64,000 bases of DNA from Biscogniauxia marginata (Eukaryota > Ascomycota > Sordariomycetes > Xylariales > Xylariaceae): positions 124,001 to 188,000 of the forward strand of contig MU404098.1 of the NCBI GenBank assembly GCA_022695795.1. Reading direction: 5' to 3'. The notes beneath the pieces were generated by a model. The model had not been told where the DNA came from. It ran no database searches and saw nothing but the letters and a program-made list of their open reading frames with translations. The position numbers were made by a program, and so were the translations under genes. Below are positions 44,539 to 56,902 of the stretch, piece by piece. Position 1 is the stretch's first letter, and each line of letters opens with the position of its first letter.

Positions 44539-44572
<34 letters not shown>
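44538..44572. repeat. TA/TG microsatellite
   Basis: A TA run of about 17 bases (44538-44554) passes directly into a TG run of about 18 bases. It lies about 50 bp upstream of the FAD monooxygenase start and could double as its TATA element. Confidence 0.85.
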
Positions 44573-45661
44573 GTGAATGGAGCTCGAGCTTTCGGAACCC
44601 ACCCGGCCTGCTAAATATATCATTCATACCTCTTGCCACTTTACATTAACTAGGATAAGGGGTCGGTGAACTAACAACGCCTCACTTTCAGCCCTCCATA
44701 TCAGCATGCCATTCTTCAGGTGGAATCCTGGGAATACCTCCTAAGCGAACCTGTGTAACTGGGCGATCCAGGCTTTGACCAAGATCTCGGAACGCTGCAG
44801 CTAATTGGGGAGATAATTACGCAGCTATATTTTCTTTTCAACCTTTTTCTCAGACATGATCCTTATCTAGATTGTTGACTGAATGGCCCTTCGTCAAATG
44901 ATCGATAGGAATCGAAGCCTCCTACTAGGGGGGTCTTCAAGCCACCTTGCTCCTACGCACCATGAATCCTATTTGTGAAACGAAGGAGCCAGACGGTTGG
45001 TAACACCCAAGGGTTAATACGGGTCACAGCACCGGGCGGGATATTGTAGATGAAATCAGCTAGGTGTAGGATTTGAATCAGAGACTCACATAATAATTTC
45101 TTTAGCGGGCGAGCTGGCAAACCGTCTAAGCCTCAAGCAGACCTTACGCTCTGTAAAACTAAAGATATTTTATGTATGTACCTACCTAATATTCACAGTT
45201 ATATTTCGATCTATCCTCTCAGCTCCCACTATTGGCAAAGCTTGCATGCTATAGAATTTCATAGTATCTTAAAATAACTTCACTTCTCTCGAAGCCCTAG
45301 TTGAGCTCCCTCACTTTGTACGGTGTTAAGCATTGAAACCTGTCCACGCGGTCTACTAGGTAGATTATCCGAGTTCTTTGTTTGCTTATCTATATGTTTG
45401 TAAAGGTCCAGTAGCCCCGGTCTCATGTATATTGACTTCCCGGTCTTCTCTTACCATATTTTACTCATTTCTCCAATCCCTCGTGTCGTAAGCGATGTCA
45501 ATGTCTGGACATCCAATTTGATCCCCCTTTTGCCCAACGCCAAGCTTCTCTTAGACTTCCCGCCAGTCATCTATCTTCATCCCCTTAATCCACGAGTTCC
45601 TCACATTCCACGTCTCTGTCCCATCCCCAGTTCCTTCCGAACAGGCTATCATGGTCCACAT
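44573..45661. other. Intergenic
   Basis: No supported gene. A minus-strand stretch around 45055-45140 loosely resembles a tRNA (see rejected list). Confidence 0.5.
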
Positions 45662-46356
45662 CTATGAACGTGACCATGCACCGAATACCATTTTCTTCTG
45701 CAAAGCATAAGAATGAATCCATGGCACCGGATCGTCAGACCTTTTATCGAGATTCGTCAAGGGGCCAGCCGGTAGGTTGTGAAACGGCTTTTGACGACGG
45801 CCTACTCGCTCGAACATGCCCAGGATCTCTGGCATTTCGATTGATGACCCGATGTTGAGATATAATTTCTGTAAGTTCGGCAGGCTGGGGATCAAGAGCG
45901 CCCATCACTGCATCCTCAGTTGCCCCGCTTCTGATTTTCTCATAGATATCATTTGCCTCGGTATCATTCTCTGCATACCAACTACATGTGCTCTGCAAAA
46001 CTTGCTCCAGGTCAACAGCGGCAGGCCAAGGATGGTTGTATCCAGGATGATCTTTGCTGAGATGTAGTGCTTCTACACGTGGTTCCTTGGAATAAAACTC
46101 ACGGACCGCGAATGAATGCATTAACGCAGCCTTCGACGGATATTTCCAGATAAGGTATGCAAACGGCAACAGATGTTTCACACCGTATTCCCCAGACGCC
46201 GTGGGAGAGACAAACGTTTGCATACAAACAAGGGGTCGAGATTCGGTTCAGTTTCTTGCTTGCTAAGCAAAATAATGCGAGATCCCGGCGTGGTAGAAGA
46301 GACGCAATGGAAGCTAAGAGCTCCTCAGGAAGGAAGAGCTCTATGGAACGAGGCAT
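45662..46356 (-). pseudogene. F-box protein pseudogene with two frameshifts
   Basis: The minus-strand frame starts at 46356 with an F-box: LFLPEELLASIASLLPRRDL, then FCLASKKLNRISTPCLYANV. At about 46200-46225 the sensible reading moves one base to SGEYGVKHLLPFAYLIWKYP and on to SFAVREFYSKEPRVEALHLS. At about 45890-45905 it moves again by one base to ALLIPSLPNLQKLYLNIGSS and ends at 45662. The three segments line up as one F-box protein of the fungal type with a short leucine-rich part. Both shifts go the same way, and no intron signals explain them. F-box proteins recruit substrates to SCF ubiquitin ligases; this copy cannot make a full product unless the shifts are base-call errors. Confidence 0.65.
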
Positions 46357-46800
46357 GATGACTCAATAACGATGTATGGTCCAAGGTGTGTTGAGATGTC
46401 AGTATTGCGAGCATTCGGAAATATTTATATGAGCTTTCGAGAAGAAAAGGTTGGCTTGAGGTTTGATTCGGAAGAAGTTTTTCCACGTCGTGTTAACTGG
46501 TACTGGTATCAGTGCTCATTGTGACGGCTGGGTAACTGCAATTGGACAATTATAACACCTACATTCACTGCAACTGTATTTACTACAACAAAAGGGGTTG
46601 AGGAATAATAAGCCTCGGGGGTACATACCTATTACTCATATGTATTCAGCTACGCGAATGGTCCTAGCTACCATTCTATATTTCCTTCTTCCTGTCTTCT
46701 GACTAATCCTCCGCTCTGGCCCACAGCGCACTATCTGTTACAGCCTGGAATAGGGCTCTCTAGCTTCGTAACAGCTATATGGATCTAGACCGTCTCATCT
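46357..46800. other. Intergenic
   Basis: Upstream flank of the F-box pseudogene up to the LTR. No gene is seen. Confidence 0.5.
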
Positions 46801-46933
46801 TGTTGAAATATAGGGCTATACGACCCCTGGTCACCTGTATCTACATATATAGGACGAGCTTCGCCCTCCTATCTAGACTAACCTTGAACAAATACACTTG
46901 ATCCTATCCCCACATCTTCGTCTCATCTCAACA
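46801..46933 (-). mobile_element. Solo LTR, Copia-like (copy 2, inverted)
   Basis: A 133-bp element, the reverse complement of the LTR at 5305-5435, with the same TGTTGAGAT..ATTTCAACA ends. Its flanks are CATCT (46796-46800) and CATCC (46934-46938), a target-site duplication with one mismatch. The 9-bp hairpin of copy 1 is disrupted here. The imperfect duplication suggests this is the older insertion. Confidence 0.8.
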
Positions 46934-49900
46934 CATCCAGTAGCCACATACAAACCTCTCCAAGTTTTAGTTTAAGAGTCATGGCTACTAATCAAAAAAG
47001 AATTATGTTGGGTAGCTAAGGATTAGCTCAGGAGCCATTGCACTTTACTAAATGTACATATTTAAAAAGGAATCGCTCGTTAGACTAATCCTAGGGCTTG
47101 GTAGAAAGGAGATGAGCACGACAAGAATGCCGATTCAGATGTCACATGAAGGTAAAGCACGAACTAGGACGGCCTTACCAAATGCAGCTGCTATATTAAC
47201 CACGTGAACTTAGCTTGAACGCTATGGATAATCCAAGGTCGGAAAAAACCCGACAATATCGAGTTTGTTAACACGTCGAGGAAATTTAGTTAGGCTATCC
47301 TTGAATTCGATGAATGCGCTGCTGTCTCCCGGCATTGTAAGGGTAGGTAACGTGAGGAGTATATTGCCCCTGAGATGGGAACGAAGACAAAAGTAGTTTC
47401 CTTACCTTGGTGCTTAATTAAGAGTTGCCTTAGTGACACTAGTGGAACAAATAGATTGTTTCCGACTATAGTCTTTTCATCTCATGGTTCGATCTTACTA
47501 ATATTCGCTTTCTTATTTATAAATTGGAATTTGGTCTTGTGAGAGTAGAAGGAAAAGTCCGTCATAGCCTTCTTTTCTAAAACTACCGTGCTATCTACAA
47601 GCGTACCCGCTGCGATGGTTGCAAAATTAGAACTACAGGCTATATGTATTAGCTACCGGTTTTCTGTCCCCACTGCTTGGATTGAGATGTCGATGTTTTC
47701 CAGAAGGGCAACATTATTTGAACTTCTTGAACAATCCCGAGCTATAAATTTAAAACCCAGCTCCAAAGCAAGCAAATAGGTTAATTGCCTTAAAGTTGAT
47801 GGTTATGTTTGATGTTGCTGCCATCTCCCTTGATACTTTCGCAGTTAGTAAGGAAGCGGAAGTACGGATTACTATGAACATACGTCCCTGAAACCTACTG
47901 CCAGTAGTTGGTGCGTGCGGTTGGTCTTCTTAACGGTCTTAAGGCGGATATAACTGGAAATATTTATTTAGAATCAATCTTACCTATTAATAACAGGGGC
48001 TACTCCGTACGACCGAGAATTTCATCATCGATGCTCGATGCTTAAAATGGGGCCACTTATTTCATCGGTTTGTTAGCTGGAGAATATGTTACAGTTATAT
48101 TGAATGCAACGATGGCCAGTTTCATAAGGGAACAAATATCAGATGTGTCATCTTGCCCAGTCCGTATATCATAACCGAGGACGACATGTTAGTACTACAT
48201 GAGCTAATTGCTTCCCAGTATATTTATAGTTTAAGGCTGGTGCACTTCACATTATGTTGTTAGATATTTTCTACTTTTTTTGCTTTGTCTTATCAAACTA
48301 GCATCATAAACGTAGATACTTACAAATGAGTAACCAAGCCAAAGCATGGGGAAACACTACTGTGCAAGAAAATGCGCACAATAGATTATTCGATACGGCG
48401 ATTAGAACCCTTGAAGCACAACAGAACGATCAGAAATGATTATTGTCGTAGTGAAAATTTTGACTTCTTCACTCTGCCATTCCAGGCTATAATGCCGCTA
48501 TTCGGCCGAGGATGAGCTAATAATCAATATTGAAAACTTATATAGCCATTGTGACAAACAATGTACCATCATTGATGCTACCACGGACTGCACGAGAAAG
48601 GCGAGTGGATCCATTGAGAGCATTGCTGCAGGCGTGCAGGGACAAGACCATTTTGTGATCGATTCCTGGCGGATCTAACTAGGTACATAGTCGCAAGGGC
48701 ATGATCAAAATGATAGATGGGAATCCACACAGGTTGCAACTGTAGACAGTCATTCGTCGGTAAATCTACCCTCTTCGTCCTCGGTTTTCCATGACAGCAG
48801 CTTTGTTTTGACTTTGAAACCTAGTAGTCCTTAAACGCTTGCTAATTAAAATGCGCCGGTAGTCTTCAACCGGGAAGGGTGATGAAAACAAGCTATTTGT
48901 CTCCACAAGTAGTGGGGACTATATTTTCCATGGTTATTAACTATGCGTTCTAGAAATTGCACAGATGGCTGGGCATTACAAGGTTCGAAGCTTAAACAGA
49001 GGTACAAGATCTATCGTCCATGATATACCATGACTTCTGTTATTATATGCACTTGTGGTAATCTAATGCATTGCCGTGTAGTAACATTGCAAGACCATGT
49101 ATATCCTAAAAGGAGGCCCTTTAGAGGTAAAATTGACATTTAAACAAATAACTAACCTCGAATTATAAGTTATTATATCAGTGTTTTATCGAAAATAGAT
49201 ACAGTTTATATATTATTTAATAGAAGTATTTTATTTTAGTACCTTAAAATTTGGCTAATAACTAGAATAATACTTATGCATATTAAAATAACATACCAGG
49301 CATATATAATCTCCAACCTAGATGTCAAAGGTTAATCCAACTTTATTCTTTATTATGTGCATAATAAAAAGTCAACACGTGGAAGTACATAGTTAAGACA
49401 TACACGATCATGTATTAAACAAAGTGAAGGTTCTCTTATATTTTTTAATGCTCGAAAGGACTAATTAGTTAGCTAGTCCTCTTTTAGTAAGCTTTAGCAA
49501 ATAGTAATAATGTTATCAAAATAATCCAACTAATCAGTTTATAAGTATATCAAATGATCTTAATGGCTTGCCCCGTGATAGTATCAACTGTACTTTAATC
49601 GCCTAACAGAAAACCATCTATGTATAATGCGCAGACATCCTTAATTGATAGCGTATTACGCCATATGCAAGGTACTACCAAAGTCGATCTTAAGAACGGC
49701 GTCACCGGATATTACTCAAATTGTTTATTGCCGTCAGAATGGATACATTACATAAACTGATATAGGTTCTCAGGCAGCTATGGGACACCAATTCGAATGC
49801 CTCAGCTGTTTTTGCCAAGCTGAAACTACATAGGTCTATGCGCTTAACTACCACGAAGTAATCGTACTCTATATCAGGGTGTTGGACCCGGGGGACCGTC

Positions 49901-51165
49901 GCCTACATAGCAGACAATGACAAGCTATTAAAACACTGAATGACAGTCATCCCGTAAACCGGTCCTGACTAGAATTGTGAACAGTAGACTGATTTTTCAA
50001 AATATTTCCCTGAATAGCAACCGGCTTTTTCAACTGTGTGGTAGAATTGTCGATCTCACAGGGATCCCATTTCCTCCGGCCCGATCTAGTGTAAGGCCGA
50101 TCCAAGATCGCCGACTTGCGTACGTAGCCCACGTCGCGCATGTGTCGGGAATTTAAGCCTGGACGCTAGGGTAATGTGGTCCAAAGGAGTTCATGCCTCA
50201 CCTTGGCACCAAAGCTTATGCCGTTGAATTACAGCTTAACACCATGTATACAGTCGAATAGTTGAGGACGAAAGTGAGAAAAAAAATTATGGTGTTATAA
50301 GGAACTGGATCGTCCAGAACTAATATATAGAATCCGCTATGTTATAGCAAGGTCTCCCTCCCTGCTTCATTGGAGTATCGGATTTTCGCGTACACAAATG
50401 GCGGAATTGTTATGCGATGAAAAAGAAATCCACCACTAATGTGTCGTGGATAATTTGGACCCTGTTAATGTCAGGATATACATGTTGGGACCCACAAGGC
50501 TACATTCTACTCAATGTCTAGTAGTCTTCCATTGTCATCTAACTGGCCTCTCAAGAAAAATTGCAGTCACATAGACAGACCATAATGTTTTATTTTTAAA
50601 CAGCGTTGGGCGTGTCGAATCCGGCCGCTGCTGTTGAGAATACTGCGTAGGATACTCCGGCAGTCCGGTAATATATGTCGGGTTTGAAACCGGACTATCA
50701 CCATCTAAGGCACATGCCGAAAGTGCGATAAACATGATGGATATATATAAGCTTCGCCAAGTCATTAGGGAGGTGTCTACAAAATGTGGATACATGAATA
50801 TAGGCCTGTCTCGTGCTTCGTACCCAGCGAGTGACCTAGCTGCCTAGGAATGTTCAACGGCGGTCATTCCTAGGACTTCCCTGTCAGGAACTCCGGCAGA
50901 TAACTGGGGGAGGTGTCTGGATAACCATATAGTTGTGGGGCTTACGGCACTTCTCCTTTTATCAGTGCACTTTCAACGACAGTAAAATATCCCACATGGC
51001 CCAACTACTAACAGGATACGATCTAGACCTTTCCACTTAACAAATTCCCTATGTCCAGACTTCTGCAAGGCTTCAGGGGCCAATATAGCGACCTATTCTG
51101 ACTTCGTTCTGCTTTTATTTTCTTCATCATAGCTATAGAAGTTCAGTTTCTTCGGATTCCGGAAA
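46934..51165. other. Gene desert, AT-rich
   Basis: About 4.2 kb without any supported gene. The stretch at about 49110-49570 is the most AT-rich of the window, with TTATTATAT and TAAAATAAC type sequence, and could be an old transposon mutated beyond recognition. A short minus-strand frame at 50535-50795 (86 codons) has a signal-like hydrophobic segment (SLYISIMFIALSACAL) but no other support. The last 100 bp is the leader of the rhodopsin-domain gene. Confidence 0.5.
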
Positions 51166-52910
51166 ATGGTTCTTTACGAGGATAATGCGCCAAATTTGGC
51201 TGCTGCTGTAATCACAATCTGCATTCTCGGATATACTAGTTTTTCTCTACGTGTTTACTCACGAACTCGATTTGGGTCTTGGGGTATCGAAGACTGGGCT
51301 ATGACAGCCGCCTTGGTAAGAAGAGCTACACGATTTTCGGTCTTAATGGATGCTAACCGGGCACAGCCATTCTTTACTGTTTTATCAATAGCTTGTATAG
51401 CCTGTGCCTTTGTGAGTAGAACTTCAAGTTATGGCTCTTTTTACCTTCGGGGTGATGGCTAATCTCAACTTGTTCGATTAGACCGGCGTTGGGGCTACTA
51501 ACAAGACATTATCTATCCCTGGCAACGAGAAATACCAAGAACAAGGACTTTTTGTAAGGTCTATTGTATCTATAGATTGAAACATATGTTGACTATCAGC
51601 AGTGGTTCTTTCTGTTCGAAGTCTTTTACTGCATCAATATCATTCCTGTCAAGATTTCTATTTCCTTGATGCTCATTCGTATTGCCCAGGTACGCATGCA
51701 TTATGTTCTTTCCAATAATTATATACGTATTTTCCTGCTCACGAGTCAGGCTTCGGCGAGCTTCTAAACTAACCTAAGGCCTATAGAATAGGAATACGTA
51801 CATAAATATCCAAAAGGTCGTTATAGGAATGTTTTCAATCATGGTCAGTTATTTACGACTAAACTTGCCTCGTGTCGAAGAGTCATAGTACTACCGCGAC
51901 ATCCCTTTAGAGACTCCTCTCCCACCCTAGCATAGATAAACTGCCCTGTGGTATATTAGTTGAAATACTAATCAGCTTCTAGAACTTGATTGCCGGTCTT
52001 TACATAATATTCCGTAAGAAGTCGATCTCGCCCTACGCTTACGCCTCTTCCTCCCTAGACGATTAACTAAAGTCCCGTTCCTCCGAAGCCCAGTTCTCGC
52101 AGTTCCATTTTGAGGCAATATCAAATGTTCGAGACCAGACTTGCTAAATACCTTTGTACAGAGTGTAATCCGGTCTCTGCTGCGTGGGACCAAAGCCTTC
52201 TACAGAAAGGTGGACACTGCAACGACGCTCGGATCCTTACCGACATTTACTATGCCACTACGGCTGTGAACATTTTCACGGACTGGATCACAGCATTCAT
52301 GCCCATACCATTGTTGTGGAATGTCCAACTGAACATAAACTCTAAGATATCTGTTGCCTTTATTTTGGGCTTAGGTAGGTCGCAGATCGACTGGAGAAGA
52401 ATTGAAAGTATTGACTATGGCACAGGATTCATCGCATCGCTCTCCGCCTGTATCAGACTCAAGTACACCGTCGGCCTTACCGATTCCGAAAACTACCTCT
52501 ACTCTATAAGCGACATCGTGATTTGGGGGTAAGTTTAATGTCTACAAGTCCTGAAAACACGCTTCTCAAGCTTACATTCTACTATTAGATATGCCGAGAA
52601 TGGGCTTGGTTTAATCGCTGGCTGTGTCGCGACCCTCAAACCATTGTTCCGGAAGACCTTTAGGCTCAGCGAATCTAACAGCAAACCTACTTTGGACAAG
52701 TACGACACAGGCAATAGCTATGGCTTCCGCAGTAACCCACGTCGTGGCTACACAGAATTTGAGGATGAACACGAATTATCTTCGCCATCTGTCCATTGTC
52801 GTGGAGACAAGGATGGAGACTCTTTTGAAACAGAGAACCAGGATAGGATCTTGAAGGGTGGGAATAACCAAATCTTTGTCAAACGACAGATCGAAGTCAC
52901 ACGTGGATGA
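51166..52910 (+). CDS. Rhodopsin-domain integral membrane protein (PTH11-like)
   Basis: Nine exons are predicted: 51166-51315, 51367-51411, 51482-51553, 51600-51689, 51787-51843, 51983-52013, 52162-52374, 52426-52528 and 52589-52910. All use GT-AG signals, the total is in frame, and the product is 360 residues. Family markers are an N-terminal helix, then RFGSWGIEDWAMTAAL, the extracellular GVGATNK block, a WFFLFEVFYCINIIPVKISI helix, IIFQCNPVSAAWD, the DIYYATTAVNIFTDWITAFM helix with PIPLLWN, an ILGLGFIASLSACIRLKYTV helix, and a Ser/Asp/Glu-rich cytosolic tail. Such seven-helix proteins include PTH11-type receptor-like proteins linked to surface sensing in plant-associated fungi. No CFEM domain is present. 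Many tiny exons are usual for this family. Confidence 0.85.
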
Positions 52911-54813
52911 AATGATGGAGCAAAAGTACCGGGGAAAGATGCCATGCCTGGTGTTCGGCACGATTCATCCGGTCATTTTATACATCACTGAAGGCGACTG
53001 ACACATCGAGCAACTTGATGTAGTTTCTAGAAAGCTTCCTATTTACCTAATAATTTACAGATGTCCGTTACGAAACACTTTCTAGGACTCTAAATAATGC
53101 ATCTGTAACTACTCTGTAAGAACCGTAGAAGTCATTAAGATGGAAACGCTGACATTATTCGGAGATTGAGCTGTGCGCGAAGCGCAGTTGAATCTGTTGT
53201 CTTTAGAACTAATGCCCAATATGAGTTTCCAATCTGACCTGCACAGGTCTATCTACCAATACAATGTTTAAAGGTTGTGTCCCTCACCATTTGGTTCCTA
53301 ACTGGCCACTTACAATTCTTTAGAGGGTGCAGGTCTCGCGAGGTACCTCAAGTCGCTCTTAGCAAATTCACCTCGAGAATAAAACATAGATGGCATACTA
53401 GGGGACTGAAGAAAAGAGGCCTACATCGACATTCTACTCAGGAGAAGCTATTTCTGCGACGATTCAACTTGGAACAGGGCTGTGGGTGCATCACATTATT
53501 AGCATCTCGGAGAAGTGACGGAATATATGTAGCCCCTAACTTCCAACCCCGAACTCCTAACCCATTACGTCTAGTCTCCCGCGTAGTTCAGCCTTAATTT
53601 GATCGTATCGACGACCCAAGGAGGCCCAGATATCATAAGTCAGACTACATAAAAGCGATTCTCGATAAACGGCCTTAGCAACAATGGCCAACCGCAGGTT
53701 GCCGGTCTTTATCTGAGCTAGGCTTCGGGTAAAGCATAAATGGATATGTTCTGTCAACCTGAAGTCTTCGAACACGTACCTTGCATGTTCTACTCACTCA
53801 TTGTGTGTTGGGTTGCGCGAAGTGTGATAGTGTGGGATTGCAACTTGCATGGGTAACAAGGAATCATTCCATGGTGAAAGTCTTGGAATATGAGCTTGTC
53901 CCGAAGACGGGCAATGTGGACATTCTAAGCGTTACCATCGACAATATATATGTACTTAGGCAAGTACTCCGCCTCGCTCGATTTCGACCCCGGCTTTTGC
54001 CATATCAGAAGGGGGTGAAGCAGGTTATGAGTATATTCTCCTATCCGTGGCATCACGAACGGTCAGGCAACATAAGGGGAAATGATAAGTATATCAGCGA
54101 ACAGCATGTTCCATTGGGTAACATGGATATAATGATAACATACGAAATTATTTCAAAATTCTCTTAGTTTAATTGGTGTACGAAGTTGTCCGCACCTGAA
54201 CTTCCAATAATTACGAGAAACTATCCTAATTTTTTGGGGAAGTTGTCGCAGCCGAAACTATAATAAGCCAGCGAAACTGCGTGCAACGTGATTAAAATCG
54301 AATGAATTCATTGATTAATACGAAAATTCAGTCAGAAGTATGCGGCCGCTAGCTCTGGTTGCTACTAGGCAGGCTTGGTTCCTCAACTCAATGATGGCCG
54401 CGGTGCTGAATACGAGGCTTGACTTCAGCCCCCGCGGCTAAGGATGGGCCTAAATAGGCTCAGCATAGGCGTAATCGAGGAAGATCGGCGTCATCGAGTA
54501 ACGTTGCGAAGCCACAACATCATCAGCTAGGGGCTCATGAAAAGCTCTTAACGTCCGTTGAAATGAGGACCTATGCTTCGTACCTATACCTCCTGTATAT
54601 ATACTTGGGCTATTTCCATTTATCTCGACTTATCTTGGACCAATACATTCATCTCAGCGTCATATTTCCGTCCAATCTCAATATATGACCTAGGAGTATA
54701 GCACCGCAGCATCACCACCTTGTTATTACACGGTCCACAAGCTTCAGGACCCAACCCTGACAACATTTCCCCTTGGAAAAAAGCGAAGCCCATTCAGTAT
54801 TACATACGCGAAT
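52911..54813. other. Intergenic
   Basis: No supported gene. At about 54170-54290 the phrase GAAGTTGTCCGCACCTGAACT and a diverged partner GAAGTTGTCGCAGCCGAAACT lie about 60 bp apart as imperfect direct repeats. A TATA-like run near 54594 and a pyrimidine-rich stretch mark the promoter of the next gene. Confidence 0.5.
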
Positions 54814-55251
54814 ATGAAAACCTCAATCATCACAGCAATCCCGGCCCTCGTTGCTTCAGCAGCCGTAACCGCAGCGCCGACAGCCGAAGTCTACGCGACG
54901 TGGCCGGCTACCAATTTCCGCGAGGGTTGCTCGCCGGGCGGCTGCATCTCGAGCTTCAATATCAGCGCGCCGGCTGGATACGTCAAGGGGATGCCCGCTT
55001 TCAACGTGGCCTGCCACCCCATCTATATCCAGTCGGGATGGCTCGAGTGCGACCCCGTCGGCGAGCAGGCAGCCGGCTCAGTCGTCGAGGCCCTATGGAC
55101 AAATACCTCGCAGAGAGAATTAATCAATATCTCAGTCGCCCATATCTTCATCGAGGGCGAGAAGAGGACGAATGCATCTGGGTTTGCCGAGTTCACTTCC
55201 GGCACCACCGAGTTCTCCCTGCCCGTGACCTCGATTATTGCTGTGCTATAA
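54814..55251 (+). CDS. Small secreted cysteine-containing protein
   Basis: A single exon of 145 residues. MKTSIITAIPALVASAAVTA is a signal peptide, probably cleaved after AAVTAAP or nearby. The mature protein has four cysteines (GCSPGGC, VACHPI, LECDPV), enough for two disulphides, and motifs ISSFNISAPAGYV and NISVAHIFIEG, with several N-glycosylation sites. It looks like a compact beta-rich secreted protein of the kind found among fungal effector candidates. No family name can be given. GC-rich codon use contrasts with the AT-rich flanks, as expected for an expressed gene. Confidence 0.75.
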   Translation: MKTSIITAIPALVASAAVTAAPTAEVYATWPATNFREGCSPGGCISSFNISAPAGYVKGMPAFNVACHPIYIQSGWLECDPVGEQAAGSVVEALWTNTSQRELINISVAHIFIEGEKRTNASGFAEFTSGTTEFSLPVTSIIAVL

Positions 55252-56902
55252 AAATACCTATCAGACTGGGGTTAGATGGGATACAGAGACGAAGAGGTCG
55301 AGAATTTTGGTGGATTTACTAAATTTCCAACCGTACTACAGACAATTGGACAAGTTGCATGGAACCAGCATCTTCCTGGTGTTCTTAAAATTCATCGCAG
55401 GATTGAGTCTTCAGCAACCATGAAGGGCTTAGAGGTGCTATGTTCATACTATGTACCTTATCATATCGTATTTTTACGATTTGCTTCTACGAGAGTTACG
55501 TTTCTCTACAATGAATATAGTTCATTCTAAGCGTAATCGATGGTTTTATTGGGAAACTTACGAATCGCGCTAATAATTCAGGAATCAAGATATCATAGGC
55601 AGACACTGTGAATATATATATACTAATCAATGCCCCCGTGTAGTATATATAGACTATTTCTTATCTATCTGGGTCTACCTTGGAGTAACACATTTCATCC
55701 TATCCTTTTTTTTTCGTCTCATCGGAGAAGCTATAATATCATGAAAAAACTGGAACGGGCTCTGGTCCATAATTCTATTCGTAACTTCAATTTCGACGTT
55801 GTTGAACAGTTTGCCTAAAAATCCATGGTGATTCGTGGTCATTTGCCTGGGTATATTTCAGCCACTCCCCCAAGCCCCCCTCGGAAAGTATACGAGTATG
55901 CCACAAAGTCGTTGTCAATGAAGACCAATATTACTACGCCAGAAAAATCACCGAAACACTTCACTTGCAAGTCTTTGCGTGGAAATGTCTTTTGCCTTTT
56001 GGCAGTTTCAACCTAAGGATCAAGCCACCATTCAGCCCATTGATTTGAGACTCCGGAGAAATCTTTACAGGCCAACACCAGTTGAAATAGGTAAATGATT
56101 GGCGACAAGGGAAGTAGCATATCCCCTTTATTATTATGAAGAACTATATCGGGCTCTCTAGGTCTCTTAGCCAATTTCTATGAAGCAATGACAGACCAGC
56201 ACGTGTGGCACAGGCCAACATCAGTGCAAATCGATGGACGGGATATACCTTGAACATTCTACCTGTTGTAATGTAGGGTGGTCAAAGCACCAAAGCCTTA
56301 AGTTTATAATTCCCGTCAGCTATTACCCTCCATCACTAATAGAACCACCATCTCAGCAAGTGGCTGGGAACTCTCGTTCAAGTGGCACTCTTAACCGATG
56401 GCAATTCAAGGAATCTGAGATAGATCGTAGAGCCATGCATCTATGCTTATTTATCTCATCAATAATACTGCACAGAGACACCCCTACGGGTTTTATTAAT
56501 GAGCTATCATATTGTCAAACATCTCGGCCCAGCCCAATGGGACGGTCCGCCGCTGTGCCGCTCTTAGCCTTCGGAGGTGTTGCACAGACACCACAGATCT
56601 TGATCTTGAGACACGCACATGATACTACTGACATCACATATCAAAGCCAGTCAGGGGTAGGATATTAAGGAGTTTCAAGGTCGATGTTGACACGACTAAA
56701 CATTTGACCCTACACTCATCTCCTCAATCTGGAAACCTCAATTGGGGGTAGATTGAATACCCGTAAGCTATGGTTCATGTCTCTTGTCGTTGTTTGCAAC
56801 AATACCGGGTATACCATATTTTTAGTGCGACTATTGCTGAAGGCTTATATAGCTACGTCTTCTAACACACCACATCTTTTTCATGCCTTAAGACAATGTC
56901 CA
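55252..56902. other. Intergenic
   Basis: No supported gene. Several frames of 60-145 codons are open but lack motifs. The region separates the secreted-protein gene from the methyltransferase. Confidence 0.5.

Noticed and set aside
45055..45140. Minus-strand stretch with a T-loop-like GATTCAAATC, possible tRNA
   Set aside because: The acceptor ends do not pair and no convincing anticodon arm forms; a covariance-model scan would be needed to revive it.
50535..50795. Minus-strand 86-codon frame with a hydrophobic N-terminal segment
   Set aside because: No homology cue, no promoter-like context, in an AT-rich desert; likely chance.
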